This document shows, piece by piece, positions 20,510 through 31,856 of a stretch of DNA of 50,564 nucleotides. The translations under genes and the position numbers were made by a program. The stretch's first letter is position 1, and each line of letters starts with the position of its first letter. Source of the DNA: Hypsibius dujardini (taxonomy: Eukaryota; Tardigrada; Eutardigrada; Parachela; Hypsibiidae); assembly GCA_001579985.1 (NCBI GenBank), contig LRSR01007447.1, forward strand, positions 1 to 50,564, written 5' to 3'. The notes beneath the pieces are model-generated. The model was not told the DNA's origin. It did not search any database and saw nothing but the letters and a program-made list of their open reading frames with translations.

Positions 20510-23500
20510 TACAGACAGATAGACAATGTAAGTAACAAATGGTATCTTTTTAGGAGCTGGAAAAGTACCATCGGAATGCAGTATTGGTACCTATGCTTCT
20601 TGACGCTAAAGATCGGAGCCGCCATTTCTACGATCGAAATCGCCTAGTGGAAAACTGCGCCAACGACTACAAGCTCTCCATCACCAGCTGCTTCTGGACG
20701 CAGGAGGAAAAAGACATCTTCAAGGAGAAGTATCTCCAACGCCCGAAGGATTTCGGATTTATTTGCTCGTTCCTCAAGCGCAAAACCGTCCATGATTGCG
20801 TACAGCATTACTACCTCACCAAGCGCAAGGAAATGTATAAGCAGATGATCAAGAAACAGAAGGCAATTCGGATAAAGCGCGGACCGAACAAGGTAGGTTC
20901 ATGAAAGACAATTTGCACAACTTTTAAGTGTGGTTAGCGGTCCTTGATTGGTTTGTTGTGGTTCTTCAGAGGTTGCAGTCTTCGGACGATCCCATGAGCC
21001 CAACCAAATTGGTTGGTGCGTCCATGCCCATTGGTGGAGGGATGACGGCGGGATCCGCAATGCGTCTCTCTTTTGTTTCGGAAAATCGAGGAGAGCATGA
21101 GGATGTCCGCGCGATTTGTACGTGTTTCTAGTATCGTTCATCAAATCTGTTTTCCGACCTTACCACGTGACTTTTTTGCAGCCCTAACGATTGTATGCCC
21201 GGCGAAAAAATGCCATGCCAAGAGGAGAGCCGTCAAACGCTTGTTCAAAGCGCCCTTTGACTTCCCTAACTTTTCGGACTTTTGCAGACATTTGGGTATG
21301 TTGCAAAACCAAATTTCTCATGCTGGATGTAATCCGTCGCTGGTCTGTATTCGTTCATCTGACATCTGAACAATTATCTGCAGAGCTCCCGGAGACAGCG
21401 GTTTCGTGTTGCAAGTACTGCGTGTCGTACTTGGAGCGTCGACTGGGTTTGAAAAAGTGGAGCACGAGTGAAGTGGATGCCCTGAAAAAGGGTCTAATTG
21501 CGCACGGCGCCAACTGGAATCTCATCGCGAAGTGTGTCGGGACGAAACGCCTTCGTGACTGTATGCAGTATTACCGACGACACAGTGCCGAACTGGGCGG
21601 CTCCGCCATTGCCGGCAGTGATGTAGTCGTCCCACCACTCAGTCTTCCTCCCCTCGCGGATGATGAGTATTCCCCGTTCTCGGCCAGCTCGTCCGATGAT
21701 GACGAGCCCACAGTGAACGGTCAAAATCACACTACCGGTACGTGAGGGAGTTCGTTGTACTTGTCTTGTTTGGCCGTCTGACTGCCTATTGTATGTCTGT
21801 CGGTATACATGTAGCTTGCCTGTCTGCCTATAAGTCTGACTATCTGTCTGCGTATGTCTGCCTGTCGGTGTACATGTAGCTGCCTGTAAGCCTGTATGCC
21901 TATAAGTCTGTCTATCTGTTTGCGTATGTCTGCCTGTAGTGCATCTGTCTGCCTCTAAGTTGGTCTGTGGGCTTGGTTGCAAGTTTGCCCGAAACTCTAT
22001 CTCTCTGTGCTGTACATTAATAAGAAGTTTTCATAATACGGTATGTCCTCTTCATATTTTCTTTTGCAGATCAAGTCGTTAAAAGGACGGAAAGTGTGGT
22101 GATGATCAGGACGGTTAGCGAAGACAGCAACGCCACGCTCAGTGCCGAGGAGGGGGAAGATGAGCCGGAGCCGCCGATTCCGCGTTTCATGACAACCCTG
22201 CCGCGTCTGTCCGGTGTCCAGTCCTTCACGCCCAACCAGCTGCCGCCATGTGAATCCTCCTCCCGGTCTCGCGTCACCAGTCCGTATGCCCTTTCACCGG
22301 AGCCCGGTCGAGCGGGAACCAATGGACCGGCCTGTGTACGCGACCTGATACATTCCGCCATTGAGAAGAATCTGGATAAAGACCGGCAGGCCATCCTGCC
22401 GCATCATGTCCCTGATGAGTTCCGGCGACGGATGGATTCCACAAGGCCACAAGACAGGTACACCGCGCTACGCCAAGTGATTGAGTTTTAAGTTATTGCT
22501 TCTGTTTCTCTTTTGTTGCCTTGTGTAAGGAGCTCTTGAATGCTCAGGAGTTCCTTAACCTTAAATGCTTCCACAGACTGATGAATCCGTACCAAGATCG
22601 TCGCTCCGACATGGATGCCTTGAACGTTTCACGCTCCATCGACGACGGTCATCGTGGGATGAACCTTTTAAGTGCCCGAGGAATTCCGTCGCGCGGCGAT
22701 CTGAAGTCGGGGAACCGACATGATGGCCTGCCAGCAGCCTCCAGTCCCGGTCGGAGAGATCTCTCACCGCACAATCTCGACGATCGGAACCGACTCAACA
22801 CAATCCGTTCGCCAAACACCCAACAACAGCAGCAACAGCCGCTCCCGCAGTCTTATCAGTACAGTGTACGGCCCGGTCTGGCGTCCGAATACGCGGCACG
22901 TCTTCACGAACAGCAGCACGTGATTGATACGCGACAGTTTGAGGGAGCCGGCCAGTTAGGGATGCAACCCGATCCGCGATTCATGCAGTTCTACTCCCCG
23001 TACGTGTATCTGCCGCAGGGCATGCCGCTACCTCAGGGATTCGCTCCGATGCAGCTGTCGCCGGAGCACTTGGAAAGCCTGGCTGCCGCCGGATTTGGCG
23101 CTCAAATAGGCATGCCGAATGTCAGTCAAGGAAATATTCAGATTCGTGGACCCATCCCGACGCCGCAGAGGAGTATTATTTTGGGCACAGGGAGACCAGG
23201 TAATTTTGTTTTACCAGAAAGACCTATCACCCACCCAGACAGGAATTTTGACAAGTTGTCTTAGTCGTTGTAACTTTTTGAAGATCGCGAAAACTAAATT
23301 TTACTTTTGCTGTTGTCTGGTTTTATGACTAAGAATTTCAGTTTAATTTTAGTCGCTACTTGTGTTTTTTTAGTTAAATAAATAGAGCTTGTAGTCAATT
23401 TGTTTTGGAAAGCTTAATCTGTGATTGAATTACTAGAAGTTCTATTTCAATTTTAGGGTAGCTTTTGTTTCAGTTTAGTTTTCCCATTCCTGATAGTATG

Positions 23501-24648
23501 ACACTGCCATACGATACCAACAGTCGACACACAACTGCGTCACGTGTTGATAATGTGTGCACAACCCGTTGAAAAAGAGGAGATCGTGCCCACGCAGGCA
23601 CATACAATTTCCCTACCGCAATTTCCCTACCGTTCCAGCTCGTTTTACGGAATGTCCGCGTAATCGTGCGCTAATTCCAGGTCCCGCAGACGATCAATTG
23701 CCACCGGGCGGAGGCGGAGGTGGAGGCGGCGACGAACGTGCTAACCGCCTCCAGACACTGGTGGCTAACCGCGGCATCCTCCGCGATGCCGGGTCTGGCG
23801 TATCCGGAGACAAACGTAGCGGCGGCGGCGGCAAACCCGACATCATCACAATCGATGATTCTCGACGTGGTGACGGTCGGGGCGGACAGTCACCTGCGCA
23901 GCAACAACAGCAGCATCAGCAGCACCATCCCGACATTGACATGCGTTTTCACCCGGGCAATGCACTCCACCATCATATGTCGAAACAGGAAGCTGGCGGC
24001 AACGAGAGCAAGGAACTTAATCCCAATCTCACGGCGGGCAGTCTGATCGACGTCATCATTACGCGACAAATTTCCAGTACGACTCCACGCGGAGGCGGTG
24101 GCGGTGGCGTCGGCGATCAGCAGCAGAATCCGTCTCATCCGCCAACACCAACGCCCTCGCAGCAGCAGCAGCAACAATCCTCTAGGCCAACCCTTTTACC
24201 CCCTAAACGGGAAGTTATAACAGATTTGAGCTCAGGTGGACATAAGCCGTTTACCCTGGGCGAACACATTGAACAGATTATCGCCAGTGATTTCAGTCGC
24301 AAGGACTCGTTGCTGTCCCCAGGTGGCGCTGCGGGCGGCGGTGGAAACGGCCATTTGTCAGCGGGGATGGCGATGAGTATGGTCGGGAGTGGGGGTATCG
24401 GTGGCGGTGGCTTTCAGTACGCTCCACGGATGGATGATGGCAATTGGAAGCGAAACCGCTTGCGGATGGATGAGCCGTCGGGTGGGCAACAACAGCAGCA
24501 GGGTGCACCACCACCGTCGTTTCCTAAACCGTCCACTTCATCCGTCGCGTCTGCGGTTGAGTACGAACCCATCTCGCCTGCAAACTCCCGAGACAATTCC
24601 GAGTCGGGTGGAGAGGAGGATCGAAGCAAGCCTGGCGCCGACAAGTGA
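16196..24648 (+). CDS. NCOR1: Nuclear receptor corepressor (NCoR/SMRT family), 1470 aa, 13 exons
   Basis: NCoR/SMRT proteins bridge unliganded nuclear receptors to HDAC3 complexes. The exons are 16196-16459, 17246-17932, 19306-19413, 19616-19731, 19800-19952, 20039-20189, 20554-20892, 20970-21117, 21182-21295, 21384-21737, 22070-22457, 22577-23199 and 23681-24648, summing to whole codons. In order there are a glycine/glutamine-rich N-terminus, a coiled coil (about 285-350), ENNPKKKVREAKMRDYYERQ leading to the deacetylase-activating region, SANT1 (about 525-590; CFWTQEEKDIFKEKYLQRPK), and SANT2 (about 715-765; KKGLIAHGANWNLIAKCVGT). CoRNR boxes near 1270 (LIDVIITRQI) and 1344 (HIEQIIASDF) resemble the vertebrate receptor-interaction motifs. 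The vertebrate proteins exceed 2400 aa, so this one is short. The nematode counterpart is gei-8. Sparse homology outside the motifs makes exons 1, 9, 11 and 12 less certain than the rest. Confidence 0.9.
18966..19085 (+). repeat. (CAGA)n array in corepressor intron 2
   Basis: GACA/CAGA tetranucleotides with CACA interruptions, inside intron 2 (17933-19305). GATT runs occur in the same intron at 18070 and 18230-18260. Confidence 0.95.
20246..20525 (+). repeat. CAGACAGA array in corepressor intron 6
   Basis: It almost fills intron 6 (20190-20553). It contains a higher-order unit in which CACAGATATTGGCCGAAATA is repeated at about 20297 and 20417. Confidence 0.9.
21765..21975 (+). repeat. Degenerate TGTCTGCC array in corepressor intron 10
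   Basis: A decayed TCTG array with an internal duplication (GGTATACATGTAGC / GGTGTACATGTAGC) in intron 10 (21738-22069). Confidence 0.85.
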
Positions 24649-24653
24649 ACCAT

Positions 24654-24737
24654 TGTGTCTCGAGAGTGCACGATTGGAGCTTGTGTCTCGAGGGTGTACG
24701 ATTGGAGCTTGTGTCTCGAGAGTGCACGATTGGAGCT
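24654..24737 (+). repeat. 28-bp repeat, three copies, in corepressor 3' UTR
   Basis: The units contain TCTCGAGAGTGCACGATTGG and start six bases after the corepressor stop codon. They are probably part of the 3' UTR. Confidence 0.85.
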
Positions 24738-25149
24738 TGCGAACTACCTTTTTCTGTTGATGAACCGGTGTTTCTCAGGCATTCAGCTTGCGTTGTGACT
24801 GGCTGCGTTATCTGTCCGGGGAGAATTGGATTTGAACCTTTGTTAGCCGTGTAAGTTAAGGATGAAGAAGATGTTTTTATTATGCGTTCTCGAATGCACG
24901 CACTGTGCCGGCTAATTTTCGGCCTCTTAATTTTACTTTGTCCCGTTTCTGTCTCGTTTGTACACCCTGCAGTTAGCTCGGCGTTTTCTTGTTTCGATAA
25001 ACGCTCAGCCTGTTCCAATATTCTTTAGCTTTTTCTTCGCGGCTAACGTCGTTGCAGTATATTTGTTTTATATTGTTATTAAATTTTGCACCGACACGTG
25101 GAGAAAACCGGCAGAAAAAGAAACACCAGGCAAAGAAGATATTGCTTCG
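24738..25149. other. Shared 3' flank of corepressor (+) and PMT-2 (-)
   Basis: No gene. The two genes converge here. TTTATT near 24875 would be AATAAA for the minus-strand gene. Confidence 0.5.
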
Positions 25150-28100
25150 TTATTTCTTCTCGGCCAGAAATGATCCCCATGCTTGATCGCCGGCCGAGCA
25201 ACGCTTCACCTTGGCATTCCAACCGTCCACAATCTCATCGTAGTCTTCCTGCGAAAAGTTCTCCACGAATTCGCTCTGTTGGGGTTCAAAATTCTGCAGT
25301 TCGGTACGCAGAATGCCGATGAACTGCTTCGTGCGGTCCTCCGCACGAACATTGACAAAGCCCACGTCCTCCAACAGCTGAAAAATCAGAAGAACCGTAA
25401 TAATAAATTGCTCATTCCTTAGGAAAACGGGATAAAATGGGCATAACTTTACCTTTCCGTATGCTGGAACAGTCAACAGAATATATCCTCTTTGCTTCAC
25501 GTACTCCTGAAAATCGGGATTGTGCTCCTTGACCCCGCAGCAATAGTCAGTGATGAAAAGTTTACCGCCGGGCTTCAACCAGTTCTACAGTCAAACACAA
25601 ATACAGGAACAGTCAACAATCGCAAGCAACAAGGGCAACGATTGACGATTTAGCATGTCTGTTTGTCTGTCTGTCTTACTGTCTATATGTCTATATGTCT
25701 GTATGTCTGTATGTCTGTCTGTCTTACTGTCTATATGTCTGTATGTCTGTCTATATGTCTATATGTCTATATGTCTATCTGTCTGTCTGTTTGTCTGTGT
25801 CTGACTGAACGTCTGTCTGTGTGCCTGATGCTTTTCTGTGCCTGCGTATACGTTCAATCTGGCTTACATAAATATCCTCAAACAGCTTTTTCTTTTCGGC
25901 AATGTGCAAAATAACATCGCGGCTGTAGACAACATCGAAGGAGTTCGGAGCGAATTCACGAGTCAGGACGTTGCTGATTTCGAAATCCACTCCATGAAAA
26001 CCGCCAGTCCGTCGCCGATCAATTCCAATGGATATCATGTTGGATGACAGATCAATGCCGTATACATGAGCTCCGTATTCCTAGATTTGATAGGTCTAGT
26101 AATTCAAAAGTGCGACAAGACGCATACTGTAGATACCAAAGTTCTAAAAGTAGAAAGATCAAATCTCTTGCTACCGTAGAACGCAGCTTCGAAATGTTCG
26201 CAAATTACCTCAGACATAAAAAATCCGCTTCCGCCGATACCGCAGCCGACGTCGAGGACCGTTTGCCCACGCTGGAGCTGCAGCAGCTGGCAGAACTCCT
26301 TCGTTGTCCTAGCCCCGCCGGTACTCACGAACCGATCCCCGAAGATCTGCTCGTACTTCAAAATTCCCTTCTTCGTGTACTGCTGCGCGTCAAGGAATTG
26401 CTGGAGCTGCTTGGCCGGTGCGTCGGCAGCCACTTTCTGGTACAACCAGGTCATTTCCTGTTGTCCTCCCACCTACCAAAAATACCGCGTGTCAAAACTA
26501 CCGTACGCAGGCCGCGAATCACGCAACACACCGGATCGGGGGATAGGGCAGAAATCAGTTGAAGGCCATGAAGTCCATCCGCGGTAGTTATCGAGTTTAA
26601 CATGTTACAAGTCACCGACGGGTCGCGGAAGTGAAATTTGTCCGTCAAGTTATCGCCTGCAAATGACAAACAGTATGACACACCTTAACCTTAACCGTTG
26701 AATAGGTTGCCCGTCTACGGGTGCTGGAGTTAAAACAATAAACGTCATTCAATTGAATTAATCAATCAATCAATCGAACAATCGGTACTGAACTTAATCA
26801 ATCAATCAATTGTTACACAACTCAATCAATCAATCAATTGTTTCACAACTCAATCAATCAATCGATCGTTATTGAACTCAATCAATCAATCATTACAACG
26901 GATTTGCGCTTTGACTGAGGAAGTAATGATCAATCAAACAAACACCGCTAGTCACACACCTGAGGCACTGCCTTGTAAATGCTCTCGCATGACGAAATAG
27001 CCCTGAGGTCGCAACGCGTCCAACACGTGACCGATAACAGTGCGAAGAGATGCAGTGTCTAGATGATTGGAAATGTAATTTAACGCCGCCACGTCCTTCC
27101 TATCCACAGCAAAAGCAGTTAGCTCCGTGCTTAAAAAATGCCAACCATAATCACCATTGAATCAGACAAAATTAAGCAAAATTTACGTATTTTCCCGGCA
27201 ATTGATAGTAATTGTGGGCGGAGGCGGAGTGACGCTGCCGCTTGCCGAGTCGGCTTCCTTTGACGCCTTCCTGCGGGAAATTTGCGCTGCGGACGACAGC
27301 TGCACATTCTCCAATGACCGCAATTGGCGAATGATAATGCTGAAGGACTGCAGGCTGAGAGAAAAAAAATCACAGGGAATGATCAAAACGTAAAAGGCAG
27401 AATAACACCACTGAGTTGGCGGTTGTGTTTTTTCACTACAGTCAAAGTCCTGAGATTCGAACAGTCACGTGAGCTTATTTCTATTGAACTGTTTGCTCGG
27501 AGCCGGCCGTTGCTAGTTCGGAGTTTGAGACAGTAAAGTAGAAACAGACACTGTGACGTCGTTCGAATCTCAGGACTCTGACTGTAGTGAAAAAACACAA
27601 CCGCCAACTCATCAATCAATCGAGAGGCAACAACCAAAACCAGTCCTCAACAACACATCCCCGCTGTCGGAAAAAAGTTGCAATGGGCGTAGTAAATAAT
27701 TTCTCATAAGCTTTCAGAAAAAACTGTGTTTTTTACCGACGAAATTTGCTAACTGCTAGCGTTTATTTTTAGCCTCTCAATTATCAATCCAATGAGTATG
27801 CGGCCGTAATCAATCAAGCCGCCCGACAATCAATGAACCAATTCCCTGCTAGCACGCCAACTTGAACTATCAATCAATCAATCAGTCGGCCAAATTACTT
27901 CTGATCGCTAAATTTTGATCGCTAAATTTTGCTCACCTCTGCAGTTTTCCCAAAAACAGCAGATCCTTGTTGTGGATTCCCAACTCGACGATGGTCTCAA
28001 TCAACTTGTCAGGCGTTTCTTCCGGCTCGTCATCCGGATGGGACATGGTGCTGTCCTTGCGCGTCAAGCTGCGATTGCGAGATTCCTGACGGTCGATGTG

Positions 28101-28184
28101 GCCGTTCTTGATGAGATTGTTGACGAGGCTGTCGTACTTCGCGTTGGTCGCCTGCGTCAGGCTGGACATGGCGATGGATGACAA
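25150..28184 (-). CDS. pmt-2: Phosphoethanolamine N-methyltransferase, PMT-2 type, 515 aa, 8 exons
   Basis: It methylates phospho-mono/dimethylethanolamine to phosphocholine with S-adenosylmethionine. Exons in transcript order are 28184-27937, 27354-27187, 27099-26960, 26656-26502, 26472-26209, 26080-25868, 25584-25453 and 25377-25150, with every join in frame. The C-terminal half is a complete class I methyltransferase. SAM motif I is VLDVGCGIGGSGFFMSE (about 308-324), followed by YGAHVYGIDLSSNM, FDVVYSRDVILHI and NWLKPGGKLFITDYCCGVKE. The N-terminal half (about 1-240) retains late motifs of a first methyltransferase domain (LDALRPQGYFVMREHLQGSA, DKFHFRDPSVTCNMLNSITT) but has no motif I. It is therefore a vestigial domain, as in nematode PMT-2, whereas PMT-1 carries the first reaction. 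No PMT-1 is seen in this window. The start is at 28184; a second Met follows five codons later. Confidence 0.9.
25655..25825. repeat. TGTCTG/TATATGTC array in PMT-2 intron
   Basis: It lies in the intron 25585-25867 and ends about 40 bp from the donor of the upstream exon. Confidence 0.9.
26756..26892. repeat. AATC-rich tandem repeat in PMT-2 intron
   Basis: Repeated AATCAATCAATCAATTGTT-type units with ACTGAACT/CACAACT spacers lie in the intron 26657-26959. Confidence 0.85.
27402..27615. mobile_element. Family D element inside a long-arm inverted repeat, in PMT-2 intron 1
   Basis: Outer arms (GAGTTGGCGGTTGTGTTTTT at 27411 and its inverse ending near 27611) flank a core nearly identical to 3468-3606. 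The core starts TCCTGAGATTCGAACAGTCA. It sits in the intron 27355-27936. Confidence 0.75.
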
Positions 28185-28469
28185 TTCTGATTCGTGGCGG
28201 TTTTGCGGAAGAAAAGATTGCTATCTCCGCCTGAAGCGATCAGATGTTTCTGAATCGGAAAAAGACTTCAGAAAGTGAGAACAAAAATTGTCGAACTGAA
28301 TTGAACCGGCTGCGTATTAAATTACCGGTTTTGTTCGGTTTGCAATTGGTCCAAAAATCATAGAAATTGTACTGTTCTAGTACATACCGTTTGATTGACG
28401 AACACTGGCTGGGAACTCATTAACTTCCACTATTGTTTAATCGAGTCTGAATTATTGACATGTAGTATC

Positions 28470-28588
28470 GCCTGCGACCATACCACGTAGAATGCTCCCG
28501 ATCCCGTTCGATCTCGGAAGATAAGCTGCGTCGGGCCCGGTTAGTACTTAGATGGGTGACCGCTTGGGAACACCGGGTGTTGCAGGCA
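28470..28588 (+). rRNA. 5S ribosomal RNA
   Basis: About 119 bases start GCCTGCGACCATACCACG and end GTTGCAGGC. Helix I closes perfectly (GCCTGC with GCAGGC). The internal promoter region is recognisable, including GATCTCGGAAGATAAGC, GTCGGGCCCGGTTAGTACTT and AGATGGGTGACCGC. Loop E/helix IV sequence (GGGAACACCGGGTGTTG) is intact and a T run follows. All expected helices can form, including ACGTAG with CTGCGT for helix II, so it looks functional. It is a single copy within this window, unlike the tandem 5S arrays of many animals. Confidence 0.93.
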
Positions 28589-28590
28589 TC

Positions 28591-28596
28591 TTTTTT
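28591..28596 (+). terminator. RNA polymerase III terminator of 5S rRNA
   Basis: A run of six T lies within three bases of the 5S 3' end. Confidence 0.85.
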
Positions 28597-28658
28597 ACTT
28601 CCCCTTTTGATCAAAACTTTCCCGGTTGAATCAACAAAATTCGTACACCGTTGACCAG

Positions 28659-28880
28659 AAAAATTGGGACGCTCGATTTGTCAAGAGGCAATTTGTTACC
28701 ACAAGGCTCCAAGCTGCTGTGATTTGAGGCCGAAATAGTTCGCCACAAGACCACACGTGCAATCTGTGTTGCCCAAAATGCGCAGTGTAATCTTGTGGCC
28801 AACTATTTCCGCCTCAAATCCAAGCACTTTTTTTGTATAGCCTGCAGCCTTGTGGTAACAAATCGAGCGTCCCGATTTCT
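28659..28880. repeat. Nested inverted repeat between 5S rRNA and PPP2R3C
   Basis: The outer arms (AATTGGGACGCTCGATTTG and TTGTTACCACAAGGCT) and inner arms (GGCCGAAATAGTTCGCCACA) are all matched in inverse order on the right side. No second copy seen here. Together with 28885-29085, which is unique AT-rich DNA, no gene is present. Confidence 0.7.
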
Positions 28881-29085
28881 TTAGCCAAAGGTGAAGCCGT
28901 TGGAATATGACTTCGGGTTTAGATTGTAAGCTGCCATTAGTGCGAAAAATGGATATAACGCATTTAATCGTATTGCTCGAAAACAAGTTTGCAACGAATA
29001 TTTAAAATTAAAGAACACACACAATACAGTAAACAACAAGGTATATACACAGGCGCTGGGACGCAAATAAAAGAGATCAAAAGAA

Positions 29086-29798
29086 TCAGGGCGTGGGTGA
29101 CGGACCCAACTGCTGCTCGCGGAATTCGTACGCTAAGAAGCAATCCTTATCGATGAGTAAGCCGGCAACGGTCCCGCCGAGACCACTGGCAATCAGCTCG
29201 TGCAGTCTGATGAACCCGTACTCTCGCGTGGGGATCATGTCGAATATCTCGGCAACCACATCTGCGAAGCTCGGGGCGTGAATTTTATCCAGCAAAAGTG
29301 CTTTGGCAATGTCCTTGAAGAAGTAATAGATGGTCTGCCGGTCAATGGCACCTTGATGCTTATAGTCGATGATGCGAAACAGATATCGGATTGATGGGGG
29401 CTCATTTTTATAATTCAAGGCAAGCACAAGGTCCAGAAATGTCTTGTAATCCATTTCGTCGTTGTACGTGAGGCATTCTTCGTAGACGCGCTGAACAAAC
29501 GTTTCAGTCATGCTGGCTTTGGAGTATTGACGAAACTCTTCGCGAGAGAGAAGACCGTTCCGTTTTCGGTCTAATGAAAGGTAGTCGTTGTAAACATCCA
29601 GTGAGGACTCAAGACTAAACCAATTTGGCTTTTCGGGTTTCTCTCCACTCTCTCGAACCTAAAACAAAGAGATGTAACTGTACTTACTTAGTCAGTCTTG
29701 GCACTGATAGCTAGCCTATCTCTTCTACCTGCATGTGTCTGTCTGTCTACTGTATATCAGTATGTCTATCCGTCTGCCTGTCTACCTGTTTATGTATC

Positions 29799-29848
<50 letters not shown>

Positions 29849-31441
29849 GTCTCTGTATCTGTCGGTCTATATGTCTGGCTGTCTGTCTGTGTACTCCAGT
29901 CGTGATTTAGAATCTAATTTTTGCTGTCGAAAACTTAACACTCACGTCCATCAGTTCTTGCATGAGGGAAGATCCCAGCATTTTCGTTATCTTAATTTTG
30001 CCCTGCCGTCCGGGATCCAAAAAGAAGAAAAACTTCCGTATCACAGAGCAGACATAAAATTTTTTGTATTCTGGATCCATTGCGGCCAGAGAGTCGATGG
30101 TGGGTACTAGCTCTTCGATGTACTGCTCCAAATCCGGTTCCTTGAGGTAGCCATGCCCGTCCAGATCGTACAGTGACAGGGCTAGCCTTGTTCGCTCCAG
30201 CCACACTTTCCTCACCACAAAGTTAAACAAATCGGCCACCCGAATCAAATCCGGACCCCCGGGATCGTCATTGCAGATTAAGCACAGGAAAATGGTCGGT
30301 CTGAGGTACGCCTGGAAAATACATATGAGTATTGGGTTTTGAGCTGGACTCTGTCACTGTAGTATTAACATTATATTAACGCGGTGCAATATAAGTAAAC
30401 GATATTTTAAGGCAAATGGTACACACGTGGCAAAAACCTTGCGCTAACCGAGTTGAGCCATTACACTCGTTCGACGCATTGCTATTTTACACAGCCGCGA
30501 GTTAAAAGTGCTTGGTTCGGTAGCGCAAGGGTTTTCTCACGCGTGTATGTGACTCGAGACGATTTCTGGTTTTTCGATTATTGAAACAAAGTAAATTTTT
30601 ATATCAAAAATAGATAAATATTGCGTATTTTATGTAAACTGAAAAAATCATTTAAAAGTTGCACTATTCATGTAGATTCTGTGAATTGACATTGAGATCC
30701 ATCAATTAATAAACTCCGAAGAGCCCGAACTGTCACAGCAAACAAAGCGTCAATCAACAGTCACTCAATCCTAAATTGACGGAGAAGAAACTGTTGGCTT
30801 TCAATCAACGAATCAAGTACTGCCAGTCATATTGGCTTGCAATCAACGAATCAAGTACTCACAGCCATATCCACTTTCAATCAACGAATCAAGTACTGAC
30901 AGCCATATCGGCTTTCAATCAACGAATCAAGTACTGACAGCGATATCGACTTTCAATCAACGAATCAAGTACTCACAGCCATATTGGCTTTCAATCAACG
31001 AATCAAGTACTGACAGCCATGCCTACCTGGATTTTCACCGATACTTGGCTGCGGATCTCCGAGTAACTCCCGTACGACAGATACTGCTTTCCCTCCGGTC
31101 GAGACGGTGACTCTTCCGCATATTTTTGCAGTAAGTTCCACACCTCTTGAATCTCATCGTTGTCCAGAATACGAGCTGCGGCGAAATTAACACAAAAAAT
31201 AAACCCATTCACAGGTCAATCAATCAATCAATCGATTGATCAATCAATCACAAGACATACAGTTGATTCTGGAGAGGGACATTCCACGCGCTTCTTCCAG
31301 CAGGCGAAACTCGATATCCTGATCGTTGGGCGTGATGCGCCGATAGAAAGATGGCACGCTCGCGGAATGCTTCACCGGTGTGGATTTCCATTTTTCATAG
31401 AAATCACGCGACAATTGATCCTCTGAAGGGGAATCTGACAT
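29086..31441 (-). CDS. PPP2R3C: PP2A regulatory subunit B'' gamma, 422 aa, 4 exons
   Basis: This B''-type subunit directs protein phosphatase 2A. The nematode counterpart RSA-1 recruits PP2A to centrosomes for spindle assembly. Exons in transcript order are 31441-31261, 31175-31027, 30311-29946 and 29658-29086. The protein aligns over its whole length with human PPP2R3C: FYRRITPNDQDIEFRLL near the start, VRKVWLERTRLALSLYDLDG (about 144-161), then FYVCSVIRKFFFFLDPGRQG, EECLTYNDEMDYKTFLDLVL and IIDYKHQG. An EF-hand-like loop at about 159-170 (DLDGHGYLKEPD) has good calcium ligands. A second at about 262-273 (DRKRNGLLSREE) is weaker. I chose the ATG at 31441 because the upstream in-frame ATG at 31543 adds a basic stretch not found in the family. 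Intron 2 holds a 38-bp tandem repeat and intron 3 a TCTG array. Confidence 0.93.
29738..29893. repeat. (TGTC)n array in PPP2R3C intron 3
   Basis: A pure TGTC run at about 29799-29848 with degenerate flanks lies in the intron 29659-29945. Confidence 0.95.
30418..30551. mobile_element. MITE-like palindrome, family A copy 4, in PPP2R3C intron 2
   Basis: The arms GTGGCAAAAACCTTGCGCTA and TAGCGCAAGGGTTTTCTCAC match 2698 and 4548. It sits in the intron 30312-31026. Confidence 0.75.
30796..31020. repeat. 38-bp tandem repeat, about six copies, in PPP2R3C intron 2
   Basis: The unit is CAATCAACGAATCAAGTACT followed by GACAGCCATATCGGCTTT. The last copy ends within about six bases of the splice donor of exon 2 (transcript sense), so the array begins almost at the 5' splice site. 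Confidence 0.9.
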
Positions 31442-31856
31442 TCTGGTCAGGCCTTCTGGTTTCCTTCTTCGCCTCCTGGTCGTTCGAAATAGAAACCATG
31501 AGCACTCGAAGAAGTCAATCGTCAATAATTCGTCAGATAACAACTCTCTTCAATGTCCTCGATAACGACGATAATTATCGGATATTAGTAGAGCGTCACT
31601 TCCTTGATCACTTGCGCAATCGACAGATTGATTGATTGATTGAGAGGTGTATAATGCCAAAGGCATTTTGGTAGTTGTAGCGCGATCGCGAAGCTGTCCT
31701 TCCTCATTAAATAATACCAATGACAAAATGGTTGGTTAATAGTTCATGAGAAATAAACGAATTATGATTACATTTCAGAATTCGGACTGATGATTGGACA
31801 AGCCGGGGGACGGAAAAATACATATTGTAGATGGTGTGCCATAATTTCGATTTATT

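Noticed and set aside
28420-28614. Minus-strand ORF across the 5S rRNA
   Set aside because: It is the antisense of a structured RNA gene and has no protein features.
30796-31020. Possible CRISPR-like array
   Set aside because: The 38-bp units are contiguous, without unique spacers, and sit in a eukaryotic intron.
31442-31543. Upstream in-frame start for PPP2R3C
   Set aside because: It adds a basic phenylalanine-rich stretch not seen in the family, and the ATG at 31441 aligns with the expected N-terminus.
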